From Romanomermis culicivorax (Eukaryota; Nematoda; Enoplea; Mermithida; Mermithidae), in the NCBI GenBank assembly GCA_963922205.1, contig CAWUHX010000064.1:682001-746000 (forward strand): DNA of 64,000 nucleotides, given 5' to 3'. A program made the translations under genes and the position numbers. Below, piece by piece: positions 22,601 to 33,899 of this stretch (positions are counted from its first letter, which is position 1; each line of letters starts with the position of its first letter). The notes beneath the pieces were generated by a model. The model ran no database searches, was not told where the DNA came from, and saw nothing but the letters and a program-made list of their open reading frames with translations.

Positions 22601-25600
22601 TGGCGGCTGATTCAAATTCAACGACATCAACGGTTGTACGACGGACGCTTGCGGCCTCAAACCGGCCGGCGACGGCGGCTGACCGGGCCACGACTGTTGT
22701 TGTCCCATTCTGAGCAGCGGTTGCGGCGGTGCCGCATTCGGCGGTTGTTGCGCTGAGACGTACCCAGCGGCTGGGCCTTAAAATAATTATTCTCGCTTGA
22801 AATGTAATTTTCAAAATTGAGAAATAATTTTTGTGCTACTTTTTTGATCAAAATCGAGATTTTCAAACACTTTTTCAATATTTCTCAATTGAAAACCGTC
22901 TTAGGACCCGGAATTTATGAATCAAAAAACAAAAAAGATTCTTATTTAAACGCGATAATTGTTTCTATAACATGTTACTTTGAAACGATTTGGACGAAAA
23001 TTGTTGAATTTTGATCAGGAACCAATTTTCTACCAAATTACCCAAAGGTAAGTCTATTTCAATGTGACCCCGACGCCATTTTTTACAGCTTTCTTATTGG
23101 TTTCCTGCTTTTTAGTTGATACAACATTTTTGAGGATTGATTTTAATCTTATGCGGAAAAAAATATTTATTCGGAATTTTCATGCAGTAAAATTGTGTTA
23201 AAAGATATGGTCGATTCAAAGGCGGAGTTAAAGAGGGCTGGGCGAAATCCTACAAATATAATTTATCCACGACCTTTGTAATTTTTAATTCTTCTGACAC
23301 AAATAGGTTTTTCATAATTTTCGACATAGATTATTTTATTAATTTGGTTATTAGATACTCGTTGCTCATTTTTCAGCACTAACCCGTAAGTAATATTTTC
23401 AACTTTTCAACCTATATACTTCAACATGAATACAAGGTGGGGGTCCTGATGCGATTGAGGCAAAAACATACATGTAATGGTGCCCCGAGATCTGAGGAGA
23501 TCAGGCGATTTTTTTGGTGCGGAGGGTCAATAACTGCCCACAGTTCCAGAAGGTAATCCCTGATTAAGCATTGTCGAGCAAGATCTGACATCAGTTTGAT
23601 TGATCAAAAAAATTTATTGATTTTTAATTTTGTTACTAGCAAAATTTTTTTGGCTTAATCTTAGGCTTAGGGTTAGGCTTACGGTTAGGAAGCTGTAAAC
23701 TACATTTTTTCGACCAATCAAATTGATGAAACATTTTTTCTGACCAATAAAATTGATGACATATTCTTTTCGACCAATCAAATTGATGACAGTTCCCGCT
23801 CGACCATGCTTAATGGGTTCCTGAAGCAGGAGAAATTAGATTTTTTCACCAGAATCAGAAAAATGAGTCAAAAAATGGTAATTTTTGTGTAAAAACCGCC
23901 AAAAACATGGCGTGAAGCGGCGAGTTTTCGAACATTCTTTATTAAAAAAAAGAAAAATAATCTAAAAATGCTCATTTTTCATTTGAAAAATTGACGTTAT
24001 TCAGTATTTTTTTCACCGAAAGTACTATAAGGTTCGCTATGAGTAAAATAAGGCTATCCGTATGGCTGAAGATTTCTTCGGGTTCCTATGGTACTTTCCA
24101 CAATTAAACTTTATCGAGAACACAGTAAGACCTAAATTAATGTCAGAAGTCCTTCAGTGTTTCCAAGAAGTCTTTTCTGAACAGTACATACGTGTGTGCA
24201 TCAGCAGTGTACTCTTGCAGAATACAAGAAATTTTCATATCTGTTTTTGAGACTGCCCCAAAGAGAGGGGTATGAAGCGCAAATTGATCACTGTTTGCCT
24301 AATTTTGAAACAAAATGACGTGATTTGGTTGAAATTTAGCTACATTACCCTGGCAAATTTTCAACTTTACCTCTATCTTAAAAAATCTGAATTCGGGGAC
24401 CTCTGCTGTTTTTTAAGACACCAGCTTTTAAAGTCTAACATTTAATTTTGATTGAAAAACTCTAGAAATGTCAAAAAGTGTCAATTTCAGTTTTTAGTTT
24501 TTCTGTCACCCATTTCTTTTTCAGAGAACAAAAATCAAATTGATATCTATTTGAGAAACTTTGTTGAATTACACTTTTTAGAGCGTCTCCAATCAGGTTT
24601 CTCGAAAGTCGAATGAAAACAAAACAATATACTACACAATTTTTCAGGAAAACACATTTGTGTCAGCAATTTGATTTTATAGTTTCTTTTCAGCTTTTCG
24701 TATCACATTCATCATGAATACTGAACAGTATGGAAGAAAATATTTTGATCATAGGAATACAAATGGCTATTGTTTCCCCGTTACTTTAGTTTAAAAAATT
24801 TATGAGTGCAAATATTTTTTGGACCTCTTTCACGCGGTGCAAAAAAAAATCTGAATGGCAATGAAAAATATGCTTTCAATGTCTTTGAACAGAAGCTTGA
24901 AAAATGAATTCACATCATTCCGCATAGAATAATCTTGTGATGACTAAGACAGTGTATAGGGCATTCAAATTATTTTTACGGAACAAATTTACTAACCTGT
25001 AACTGGGTTCATAGTCTGCGTCGGTCCGGTATCGAATCTCGATCTGCGAATCGGCGCCGACGCTCCGCCCATTTGTTGTTGATGTTGCCCAAGAAATTGA
25101 CCCACAGCCGCAGATTGTTGCCCGAACATTTGCGGCGCCGCCGGCCTAGGATTCATTGAATCTTGATACGCAAATGTTGCTATAAGGATTTTGATTTCTA
25201 TGACATGACGGAAAAATGCTCACATTCCAGAGTGGAAATTTGTTGTTGAACGTGATTTGAATACTGTTGATGTTGCATTTCGTATTGTTTATACTGCGAC
25301 GTAATTTTTTGGACAATTTCTTGAACTACGGATTGATATTGTTGGCCGAGGAACTGCTTGTGATCTTGGCGAGTTAATTCGCAATTTTCGAGTTTCTGTC
25401 GTTGGAAACATTGAATATTATCGCAGAGGATACAGAATTTTTCTTTATGAAAAGCTACGGGTATAAATATTTGATTGTACAATTTTTTACCTTTGTATTA
25501 TTTTCGTCGAAAAATTTTTGATTCAACCATATCGATTTCAATCGATCTAATTTTTCCTTACAAGAAACGTCGTTACAATGAATCACGTAAACGTAACTGA

Positions 25601-26732
25601 ACATCAGCGGGACGTAAGAAGTCAACAAATTCATAATTTCTTGGTTTTGTTTCCTGGAACTATACAAAAAAGATGGAAAACTTTAATTCATGAAAAATTC
25701 CATATAGATTTTCAAACTTCCAGCTCGAAAAGTTCGGAATTCGATGAATTTATGCGTAAAACAGCTACTTATTAGTAACTACAAAGAATTTTGTTCGCTT
25801 ACTAATTATGAACCAAATCGTTGACCAAATACAGAATATGCAGTTTAAAAGTGAAATTTAACGACGCTTCTCTAATTCTATAATAAAATTAATTGACGAA
25901 AAATCAAAATTCCAATAGAATCACGTTATACAAACCTGTTCACGATGTACTTTAAAACAATGTCGGCGCTTTTTTCTGTTTGGCAGTGCGTTGAAAACCA
26001 TGTTTTGTTGCTCTACAAAAATAATAGGGAAAATGAGGGACAGAATATCAATCACGAAGTTATAAATATATACTTTTAACTTACAGAAATAGATTCTTTG
26101 CTGCAGCTATTTTGTATTAATTGTAACTGCGAATCGAATTCTTCCAAATTTAATTGACATTCTTTGGCTAAATTCATAATTTCTACTTTTTCTTGCGATA
26201 TAATTGCTTCGTCAACTTGAATCTTGAAAATATATCAAAATCAGCTTTCTGACATACAAAAGTTTGAAACTACTCTTTACTTCTTGCTGCTTCATCAAAG
26301 CATCGTATTGCAAGCGTAAATTTCTTTCACTTTCTCGCAGTTGTTGTTGAAGCGCTTGGATTTGCGACGTCGCGTTTTGATCGGCTTGCATTTTTTGTTT
26401 CCGCATAACTTTAAAAAATTGTAACTAATTGAATACGTCGTAAAAATAGAAAATGCATTTTATACTAGCTTGTTCGGCGTTCACTTTATAAACGTAATAT
26501 TGAAAATAGTCGCCGCCGTACAAAAAACTGAAACGCGGATTGTCTTTTTGTTTTTGTTTGGTCATATTTTCGAATTCGGGACCATTCCGAGCGACGAATT
26601 GAGCCAGTTTGTCGATGATATTCTTCAATTCCATGTCTAAAAAACTAGCACGAGTCAAGAGATGATTTTAATTGGATTACAAAATTCAAGTTTACCGTCT
26701 GGCGCCTTAGGCGCTTCGGCTGACGTTGACAT
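16455..26732 (-). CDS. CHERP/SCAF6-like splicing factor (SURP + CID)
   Basis: CHERP is a nuclear protein associated with U2 snRNP and pre-mRNA splicing. Twelve minus-strand exons join in frame: 26696-26732, 26466-26636, 26281-26408, 26085-26222, 25936-26012, 25803-25877, 25491-25659, 25224-25395, 24997-25179, 22331-22752, 19749-20023, 16455-16653, giving about 681 residues. Order: SURP domain (residues about 13-60), Gln-rich coiled coil (70-112), CID (about 140-265), Gln-rich helix (266-322), Pro/Gln-rich linker (323-530), a conserved CHERP block with YKSLDP and RLPPPMAPNERLVAAVDAFY (about 565-605), and a short Arg/Ser tail. Start is the ATG at 26732-26730. Vertebrate CHERP is about 916 residues and continues with a long RS region and a G-patch; neither is found here. 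Alternatively exon 12 splices at CAG|GTAATT (16459) to exons I cannot see. Introns 10 and 11 carry inverted hAT copies. Confidence 0.9.
18312..19471. mobile_element. Non-autonomous hAT element 1, in CHERP intron 11
   Basis: A 1160-bp element starts CAGGGCCATGCGCAGG and ends CCTTGTGCACGGCCCTG. It is flanked by a perfect 8-bp duplication CAAACATA at 18304-18311 and 19472-19479, the hAT signature. The interior has GC palindromes of the CCGGCGC-NNN-GCGCCGG type, G tracts near the ends, and no transposase frame. Confidence 0.9.
19749..20023 (-). CDS. CHERP exon 11: conserved CHERP-specific block
   Basis: This 275-nt exon encodes VPYYDLPAALMVPLVKL, YKSLDP and RLPPPMAPNERLVAAVDAF, the most CHERP-diagnostic sequence outside SURP/CID. 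Flanking splice sites are TTTTGTTTTAG and GG|GTGAGT. It is the exon bracketed by oppositely oriented hAT elements. Confidence 0.9.
20521..20955. mobile_element. G/C-tract MITE in CHERP intron 10
   Basis: The ends are ACATGTAATTGGGG and, reversed, TTCATGTAACGGGG. The interior has long C runs and a GGGCGCTTAGCGCC palindrome. The architecture resembles the CATACCTGTA elements elsewhere in the window, but the termini differ. Flanking TGTGTCC/TGTGTCG may be an eroded duplication. Confidence 0.45.
21102..22086. mobile_element. Non-autonomous hAT element 2, in CHERP intron 10, inverted relative to element 1
   Basis: A 985-bp element is flanked by a perfect 8-bp duplication ATTTCATA (21094-21101 and 22087-22094). 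Its left end CATGGCCGTGCACAAGG matches the right end of element 1 reversed, and its right end CCTGCGCACGGCCCTG matches element 1's left end reversed. Internal order is also reversed, so the two copies are complementary over most of their length. Confidence 0.9.
22331..22752 (-). CDS. CHERP exon 10: Pro/Gln-rich repeat linker
   Basis: This 422-nt GC-rich exon encodes about six imperfect copies of a GQxPPQNW(S/P)-containing unit with Ala/Gly spacers, a low-complexity linker. It begins after a GTCTCAG acceptor and ends PGQQ|GTGAGT, both phase-compatible. The open frames on the opposite strand and in other frames here are shadows created by this GC-rich repeat. Confidence 0.85.
23540..23832. repeat. 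Small inverted-repeat element with internal tandem repeat, CHERP intron 9
   Basis: The ends are inverted copies: AATCCCTGATTAAGCATTG on the left and, reversed on the right, AACCCATTAAGCATGG. The right part has three tandem copies of a unit of about 30 bp containing CGACCAATCAAATTGATGA. A TTAGGC-like tract lies inside. Confidence 0.6.
23655..23690 (+). repeat. Interstitial nematode-type telomeric repeat tract
   Basis: Six consecutive hexamers all fit TTANNN; two are exact TTAGGC, and the others are TTAATC, TTAGGG, TTACGG and TTAGGA. TTAGGC is the telomere repeat of most nematodes. The tract is short and degenerate. Confidence 0.5.
25491..26222 (-). CDS. CHERP exons 4-7: CTD-interacting domain (CID)
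   Basis: Four exons (26085-26222, 25936-26012, 25803-25877, 25491-25659) build a CID-like helical domain. Landmarks are LNLEEFDSQLQLI, SNKTWFSTHC, LHILYLVNDLVHN, VPLMFSYVYVIHC and RLKSIWLNQKFFDE. Exon 6 is only 75 nt and has no Met, so a simple ORF search misses it; phases on both sides (2 and 2) require it. CIDs typically read the phosphorylated RNA polymerase II tail; binding here is inferred from family membership. Confidence 0.88.
26466..26732 (-). CDS. CHERP exons 1-2: SURP domain
   Basis: Exon 1 (37 nt) ends with one base of an Asp codon, completed after the TTTTTTAG acceptor at 26637. Exon 2 encodes IIDKLAQFVARNGPEFE, KQKDNPRFSFLYGG and DYFQYYVYK, which is the SURP module almost as in vertebrate CHERP. 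SURP modules bind partner splicing proteins such as SF1. Confidence 0.92.
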
Positions 26733-28236
26733 CTTAAGATAATAATCACTAATACGCTAAGAATATAAGATTACTTCCACGAAGCTATCAAATTCAATGA
26801 ACGTTGATAAATGAGCTATCGTGTTAAAAAGTTGGAGAAACAGACGCGTTCTTTCTCAAAAAAGTGGAAAATCCGAATTTTCATCAAATATCAAGATGAA
26901 ATATAGAAGATTAGCAATAAAAAAATGGGATAATACGTTCAAGATGATGGAAACTCCTGAAGATTAGTTGATAAGTACAAGGCAGACAAGGTAAAAGCCG
27001 CGTCTAGCTAGATAATAAATATTGATTATTGGCGTCCGAAAAATTTTGATATTTGAACCAAGGTTTTATTTTTCACTTTTTCTTCATAGGCCAATTGGCT
27101 TCTAGGATCCAAATTGAACAGGCCAATCCGAATTTCAACGAGTCAAAACTAGAATGTTGATAAACAAATGAGGTAATAAAAAACTATTTTTCCAGCAAAT
27201 TTATTCAAAAACACGCCTCAAAATCACAGTAGAAGTCTATATAACAAATCAAGCATTTTGAATACATTTTCGATCACACACACAGAATATTTAGGCTCAT
27301 ATTTTACATTAGTCATTATTCAGTCAATTATATGTATTAAATAACGTTTAAAATATTCAATCTTATCGTGTGGTACATGTTCCTTTCTCTATTCTTCGTT
27401 CAATTGATCGAAATGCTCAGATTAACAACGTATGCAACTTTTCTGCTGTACTGATAGAAACTCAGCTTTTACAAGAAATAAAATATTGCGCATCAACATG
27501 AATTTACCAGGAACACCAGGAACAAGAGAGACCAATTTTGCAACAACTGCCGTTTTAGCTGTTTTGAATGCCTGACACCTCTGATGCCTGCACGAGAATT
27601 TTTTTACATAAGGTCACGCGATATCATCTTGCTGATTCGACCGAATGCAATAGTTTAATATATTTTTGGATAGTTTGAATCCTTAAAAATTAAAATCAAA
27701 TCAATGTTTCATGCCTAAGGTGCATAAAGCTCTCATTGTTGTGTAAATGAACATTTCATGCAACACATCTGATATACACAACTACAGCATCACAGAATAA
27801 TTTTCTAAAACATAAGATATGTACAGACGATATAATTCCCCGAAGCGGCGATATTTTTTGAATTTCGAAGCTGAAAACACTTCTAAATTATCCTAAAATT
27901 CCTAAATTTTAAAAAGTCAATTTGGCTTGTGCCACTAAATTTTTAAGAGCCAATCAAAATTTTTAGAAGCCATGGCTCCCAATTGTCTTAAAAATAAAAC
28001 CCTGATTTGAACCCTCTAAAACGCATCTAAATGCATCTTTTCTATGTTCAACCACCAAAACTTTTTTCATCATGGAGAAACAGCTTAAAATTTGTTTCCT
28101 CAAAACGCACGATTTGAGAAAAAGGAGGTTTATGGTAGCCATCGTAACCGGCATAGTTTTGGTCGGGAAAGAACTGAAAAATGTCAATTTTTTTATGAAG
28201 ACTGATATATAATTTTTTTAATTGAAACAGTAAGAG
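26733..28236. other. 5' flank of CHERP and unassigned DNA
   Basis: No coding exon is recognised. The first few hundred bases upstream of the CHERP start must hold its promoter but show no motif I can call. From about 27910 a repeat end appears (TTTTTAGAAGCCATGGCT... AAAACCCTGATT), related to sequences near 28380 and 29400. Confidence 0.4.
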
Positions 28237-29807
28237 TAGAGCTTCACACCGGGTACCCGAATTACCCGGGTATACCCGGGTACAAAATGAAAACCATTAC
28301 CCGGGTACCCGTTTTGTATCACGTATAATATGTACACCTGAGAGTAGAGGTGTTTGCATAGTTTTTTTAGCCTTTTACAAGCCATGGCTTGTTGAACTGA
28401 CAAAATGGCTTGTAGAATTTTAGTCCAACAAGCAAAAATGGCTTGTCAGAATTTTTTGAGTCATGTGTTTGATCATATCGGATACAGAAAAGATGCATTT
28501 TGGTGCATTTTAGAAGGTCATAATCTCAAAATTTTCCGGCGCTTCGCGCCGGTTATAACTTAAATAAGCATTATTATTTATTTCCTAGCTCAGGCGCTGC
28601 TTCTAACATGTCTACCTTCATTTATCATTTAATCTTTAATAGTTTTAATCATCTTAAACGTACCATCTCATGTTTTAATTGGTAATCTTCAATATTTCAT
28701 CTTGATATTTAATGAAGATTCACATTTTTCCCTTGACACATTTTTTGAGAAAGATCAATACGTCAAGTCTGTAAACTTTTTGAAGTGATTATTCCTTTCT
28801 CAACGTAAAATCAATCCAAAAGCTTCATGGAAGTAGTTTTCGGAAACTTCTACTCTTCTTGCTCATATCTATTTGGCCAAGTTCATTAGAGTGTGTGAAT
28901 AAATTGATGATTTTAAAATTTTTCAAACATGAAATTCCAGAAATTACGACCTTTGAACAGAAAATTCGAAACTAATTCTTCAAACAAGTGGTTGGAAAAT
29001 TGATTTTCCAGTATCGCAGAATGTCAATACCCAAAAAAATTTTCCGGCGTTTCAGGCAAGAAAGATTAATAGCTTTTTTGGGCTCTCACTTGTCATCATA
29101 GACGACTTAACCGTCGATTTCTCATGTAATTCAAAGTCATTATGTTCTTGGATAGTTTGCTGGAAAATTTTTTCCACAATGCTTGTAGATTAGACTTCGA
29201 TCAAACTCAAAAATTTCAAATGTTTCCTGAATTTTAATGAATTAACGGCTCTAAAATGTTATTGAATAAATGTTGAATGAATTCTCTTTTTTGATCGATT
29301 GCTGTGATGCTCAATATATACATTTCTTTAAAAAATAACCTAGCATCGGAATTTATTCACGTATACTGATATTATAAAATTGGCTTGCAAAAATTTGGAA
29401 TGGCTTCTAAAATTTAAGGTCAACAAGCCACTTGGCTTGTGACTCGTAGGTCAAAAAAACCCTGGAGGTATGCAAATTTTGCTTTGTCTCGTCAATAATA
29501 TTGAGCTATCGTGATGTGATGTGTAGTATTTTGCAGCATAGGTGCGTCGATGATGTGTATCAATCATCATCTCTAGCATTATATTCGCAATATACCTACC
29601 TATGCAGCCTATTGTATACAACAACACAACCAGTGTTTCAACACAAGTGTTGAAAAATATTATGTAGTAGGGACTACGGAGTATGTGTAATGCATCATTA
29701 TATTTTCACAGTGTATCTTACATTAACATTACAACTCATTTTAACATGTACCTGGGTAATGAATAAACGGGTACCCGGGTACGAAATTTTTGTCGTGTGA
29801 AGCTCTA
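28237..29807. mobile_element. hAT-like element with GGGTACCC subterminal repeats, carrying nested insertions
   Basis: Both ends are TAGAGCTTCACAC in inverted orientation, followed by several GGGTACCCG or TACCCGGGTA motifs. Flanks AGTAAGAG and GTAAAGAG suggest an eroded 8-bp duplication. Inside are a second repeat with AAGCCATGGCTTGT ends (about 28340-29470) and one copy of the 28.5-kb direct repeat family, so this is a stack of insertions. Confidence 0.55.
28479..29060. repeat. Dispersed repeat B, copy 1
   Basis: The repeat begins GATACAGAAAAGATGCATTTTG, passes through the GC hairpin CCGGCGCTTCGCGCCGG, TAGCTCAGGCGC and ACATGTCTACCTTCATT, and ends near CCCAAAAAAATTTTCCGGCG. Copies 2 and 3 lie at 30277-30870 and 31663-32215 in the same orientation. 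Confidence 0.8.
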
Positions 29808-30276
29808 GTAAAGAGTCAACTTTTTTAGACTTCGCTCCATTAATACATTTCTCAACGATTTTTAAGACAAAAAATACTATTTTCGGAACCACTTTCTACA
29901 CTTCTTTGGCGTGAAAATCGCAGCTTTTTCCTTGAATGAAATGAAATGAAAAATATTCATATTGCTGTTACACAAAACAAAATAAAAAGAGAAATACAAA
30001 AAGAAATAACGTAATGTCGCATGAAAATAAATTTCGTAAATCGACTCGCAAAAGATATAAGATATTTTAAGGACCAGCTATTTGGCCAGCCAAAATTTTG
30101 TACCAATTGGCACAAACGCTCAAAATTTTGTGTGCCATTCCAAATTTTTTTGTGCCAAAAACAGTGTTTTTTTTGCCGGAGGCGAATGAAAATTTTTTGG
30201 GGCAAACGAAATTGAGGTAGTCATTTGTACATGTACAAACGGCTCTTCCCTGTTTAGGGAAGAAAATTTTGGGGAT

Positions 30277-30870
30277 AAGGTACAGAAAATATGCATTTTG
30301 GTGGATTTTAGAAGTTCATAATCTCACAATTTTCAAAAATTATAAATTCAATAATCATTATTATGCATTACATTAGCTCAGACGCGGCTTCCAGAATGTC
30401 TACCTTCACCTATCATTTAATGTATAATAGTTTTCATCATCTCAAACGTATTATCTCATGTTATAAGTGGTATGGTTTCAAGTGGACATCAATATTTTAT
30501 CATGTTTTAAGTGGTCTTCAATATTTTATCTTGATATTTAGTTTTTCAGTGGAACATTTCTTGAGAAATATCAATACGTCAAGTCTGTAAACTTTTTGAA
30601 GCGATTATTCCTTTCTCAAATTAAAATCAATTCGGAGGCTTCATGGAAGTAGTTTTCGGAAATTCCTACTCTTCTACTCATATCTTTTCGGCCAAGCCCG
30701 TGAGAGTTAATGAATAAATTACTGGTTTAAAAAATTTTCAAATAATAAAATTCGAAAATTACGACTTTTGAGCACTAAATTCAGATCTAATTCTTGGAAT
30801 AAATGTTTGAAAAATTGATTTTCCGGCGTCGCCGAATGTCAATACACAATAAAAACTTTCCAGCGCTTCG
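30277..30870. repeat. Dispersed repeat B, copy 2
   Basis: Same order as copy 1, but the first GC hairpin is replaced by AATTTTCAAAAATTAT while the terminal hairpin (AGCGCTTCGCGCCGGG) remains. Upstream at 30075-30215 is a reversed fragment of the TGTGCCAATTGGCACA repeat seen at 45.8-47.2 kb. Confidence 0.75.
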
Positions 30871-31261
30871 CGCCGGGAAGATTAACATCTTTTATGGGCT
30901 TTCGCTTGTCATCTATCATATAATGCAGATTCATCATACTACTATTGAATAGTTTTCTAAACAAATTGTTCCACAAAGATTGCAAATTAGACTCGAAAAT
31001 TTCAATTTTCTGCTCAATTTTAATGAATTTTTTTCTTATAAATAAAATTTGAAAATTACACTGATTTGGTTATTAGTCTTCGGCCATGACATAGAGGAAC
31101 ACAGGTTACTTATTTATATATATTTTTGCTATGTTCAAATTGTACAAATGAAATATTGGCTGTGGTTTGTACATGTGCAAATGGGTCATATACAAAAAAA
31201 AAGCCTGGTCAAAAATTATGTTTTAGCACACAAAAAACACAGCGGGGAGGGTTAATCTCAC

Positions 31262-31565
31262 ACCTGTAATTGGGGGGAGGTTGAGGGACCCCCACCCCCA
31301 ACTTTGTCAAACCCAATACCAAAATATCGGGACCCATACCCCCAACTTGGTCAACCCTATACCCAACCTAATCCCCCCCCCAAACTCGGAAAAGTTGGAA
31401 AAAATGAGGGGAAAAGTGGCTTTTTTGGCCTTTTTCCGGGAAATTTTCAAAAAATTTTCGACTTTTCTGGGGGTTTTCGACTCCCCTTCCCAAGATTTTG
31501 GAAATGTCGGGATCCCCACCCCAAAATTTTGGGTTTACCCTCCAACTGGTCAGACCCACTGTTTT
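31262..31565. mobile_element. Diverged G/C-tract MITE (CATACCTGTA family)
   Basis: The left end ACACCTGTAATTGGGGGG and the right part CCAACTGGTCAGACCC match the order of the cleaner copies at 39343-39582 and 46042-46382. The terminal TACAGGTATG is gone. Pro/Gly-rich open frames on both strands here come from the C and G runs. Confidence 0.5.
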
Positions 31566-31662
31566 CTCCCCTAAATCGTGCTTCTTCGGATAAAAAAATT
31601 CGGAAAAGGGAAAAAAATTTCGGGCTTTTTCCCCATTTGGGAAAGAAAATCTTGGGGATCCG

Positions 31663-32215
31663 ATACAGGAAAGATGCATTTTGATGCATTTTAGAAAGTC
31701 GTAATCTTAACATTTTCCGGCGCTCTGCGCCGGTTATAACTTTAATTATCATTATTATGTATTACCTAGCTCAGGCGCGGCTTTTAGCATGTCTACTTTC
31801 ATTTATCACTTAATCTAAAAAGTTTTCATCATCTTAAACGTATAATCTCATGTTTTAATTGGTAATCTTCAATATTTTATCATGATATTTAATGAAGATT
31901 CGCATTTTTCCTCTTGAGAAAGATCAATGCGTCAAATCTCTAAGCTTTTTAATGCGATTATTTCTTTTCTAACATAAAATCAATTCAAAAGCTCCATGGA
32001 AATATTTTTCGGAAATTTATACTCTTCTTACTCATATAGTTTCGACCAAGTTCATGAGAGTTTAGAAATAAATTACTGGTTTTAAAATTTTTCAAGCAAA
32101 ATTCTAAAAATTACGACTTTTGAACACAAAATTGGAATCTAATTCTTGAAATAAATGTTCGGAATATTAATTTTCAGCGTCGCAGAATGTCAATACCCAA
32201 AAAAATTTTTCGGCG
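31663..32215. repeat. Dispersed repeat B, copy 3
   Basis: It starts GATACAGGAAAGATGCATTTTG and includes the hairpin CCGGCGCTCTGCGCCGG. Downstream (32220-32400) sequence matches the material following copy 1 (29090-29240), so the original repeat may be longer than the limits given. Confidence 0.75.
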
Positions 32216-32924
32216 CGTTTGAGCTCTAACTTGTCACCAATCACAGAGGATTTTACTATCAATTTCTCATGTAATTCAAAGTCATTATGATCTTGGATAG
32301 TTTGCTGTAAAATTTGTTCCACAATGCTTGTAGATTAGACTTTAAAATCGAAACTTCAATTTTTTCCTCAATTTTAATGAATTAACGGCTCTAAAAACAA
32401 TTGAAAAAGCTGAAAAACACTTAAACAAAGCGTCTGTGATCATTTTTAAGCGAAGTAAACGACTTCGGGAAAATGGGCAAAAAGTTTTGACCCCTTCCCC
32501 CATTTGGGGAAAAGGCCCCAGGGAAAAACACAGTGGTCCAGTCGGACCTCCCTCTTACAAGCAGGGTTTTTTTGCACACGCCAGGTTGCAATGTGCAAGT
32601 TGGGGAAAAATTTTGGTTGCACAGATAAATTTTTGATTGTTGATTTTTGATATATGCTTAAAATTTTGATTGTTGATTTTTGATATATGCTTAAATTTAT
32701 CGAAAAAAACTATCGCAAACTAGTTTTCTTGTATTTCATTCTATCCGCGTCAGTTTTAGACATTTAATACCAAATTTTCCGAGTTTCGGGGAGAAAATGA
32801 AAAGATTAGTATGACTAGAATAGAGTAATGTGTTTGGCCCGCAGTGCCGAAAATTTTTCCAGGATTTCAATATACTAGAACGCTGAAAAATGAATCTTTT
32901 CACCTTTTATTTCCCAGACAGAAG

Positions 32925-33085
32925 CATACCTGTAAGAGGTCTGACCAGTTGCGGGCGTGAGGTAAACCCGAAATTTTGGGGGAGGGGTCGAAAAAAGTCG
33001 AAATTTTTCCCAAAAAAGGCCAAAAACAGGCACTTTTTTGCTAATTTTTTCAAGTCTGTGGGGATGGGTATATGGTTGGCCTGTC
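32925..33085. mobile_element. G/C-tract MITE, reverse orientation, partial
   Basis: It begins CATACCTGTAAGAGGTCTGACCAGTTG, which is the reversed right end of the 39343-39582 element, and continues in reversed order to a GTGGGGATGGGTATATGG left-end remnant. The far terminus is not clear. Confidence 0.5.
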
Positions 33086-33160
33086 ATATGCATGTTTTGA
33101 GGAAACGTAGATGAGCATGCAGAACACTGCAGATCGGGACACGGACGGTTTTCACGGAAC

Positions 33161-33733
33161 TGTCGTGCGTGAGAAAATAAGAATAGACGACGGAACGCAA
33201 AGCTGTGTAGCTTGATTTATCGTGCGTTTTAAAAGAGACGTACGGAATGTAGAAGAGCGTGCGGAATGCTAGAAACGGAACACTCGGAGTGTTAGACGAA
33301 ATCAACGCAATGATAATCGTACGCAGGAGATTGACGGGCTCGTAGAGAGCGCTGTGTCAATTTATCCAGGGATCTTCGCTCAGGTCGTCAAAGGTTTTCG
33401 GATGCCGAAACTCGGGCCGTACTACCTTAATGGCTTCGGAGTTTCACCCGCTTACTCAAACTATTTTCCAAATAGTTTGACTCAATCTAGAACACACTTT
33501 CTCCACACAATTTACTAACGTACAGATCGCCACCTCACACTCTCCAGACAGACAAGAAAATACGACTGTCTGGCTACAGTACAAACAACTCTAATGAAAA
33601 ACATTTTCATAATTTCTTCACGTCGTAGCCACGCCTCTCCGGGGGTCTTGTCGCGATCTTTCTTCTTCGAACTAGCTGATCTTTTCTCAAACGCAACACG
33701 AACTTTACAAATACGTCAAATTGCTCCACAACA
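33161..33733 (-). repeat. 3' LTR of the Gypsy-type element
   Basis: 573 bp, matching 44533-45108 with scattered substitutions and small indels. It contains an imperfection-free hairpin at 33457-33479 (stem CAAACTATTT / AAATAGTTTG). Confidence 0.93.
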
Positions 33734-33746
33734 CTTCTCCGCCTTT
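33734..33746 (-). promoter_or_regulatory. Polypurine tract
   Basis: AAAGGCGGAGAAG on the minus strand immediately precedes the 3' LTR, the position of the plus-strand primer in LTR retrotransposons. Confidence 0.75.
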
Positions 33747-33899
33747 CGATGTAAATCGCCTTAAGCGATTTTGATGTGTCCTGGTGAGTGGACGTTTTGA
33801 TCGCATGAGAGCATTTAGCTCATTTTTTCGACAATTTTCTTTCGACGGTTTATCTCTTTCTCACTTCTACGCTGCGGCACATATGAGAAATTAAAAATT

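Noticed and set aside
22236..22814. Long Arg-, Ala- or Thr-rich open frames on both strands
   Set aside because: They are shadows of the GC-rich, repeat-coding CHERP exon 10 in the correct frame (22331-22752), which has phase-compatible splice sites and the expected Pro/Gln composition.
31281..31752. Overlapping Pro/Gly/Phe-rich open frames on both strands
   Set aside because: They arise from the homopolymer G and C runs of a MITE; no splice context or family similarity.
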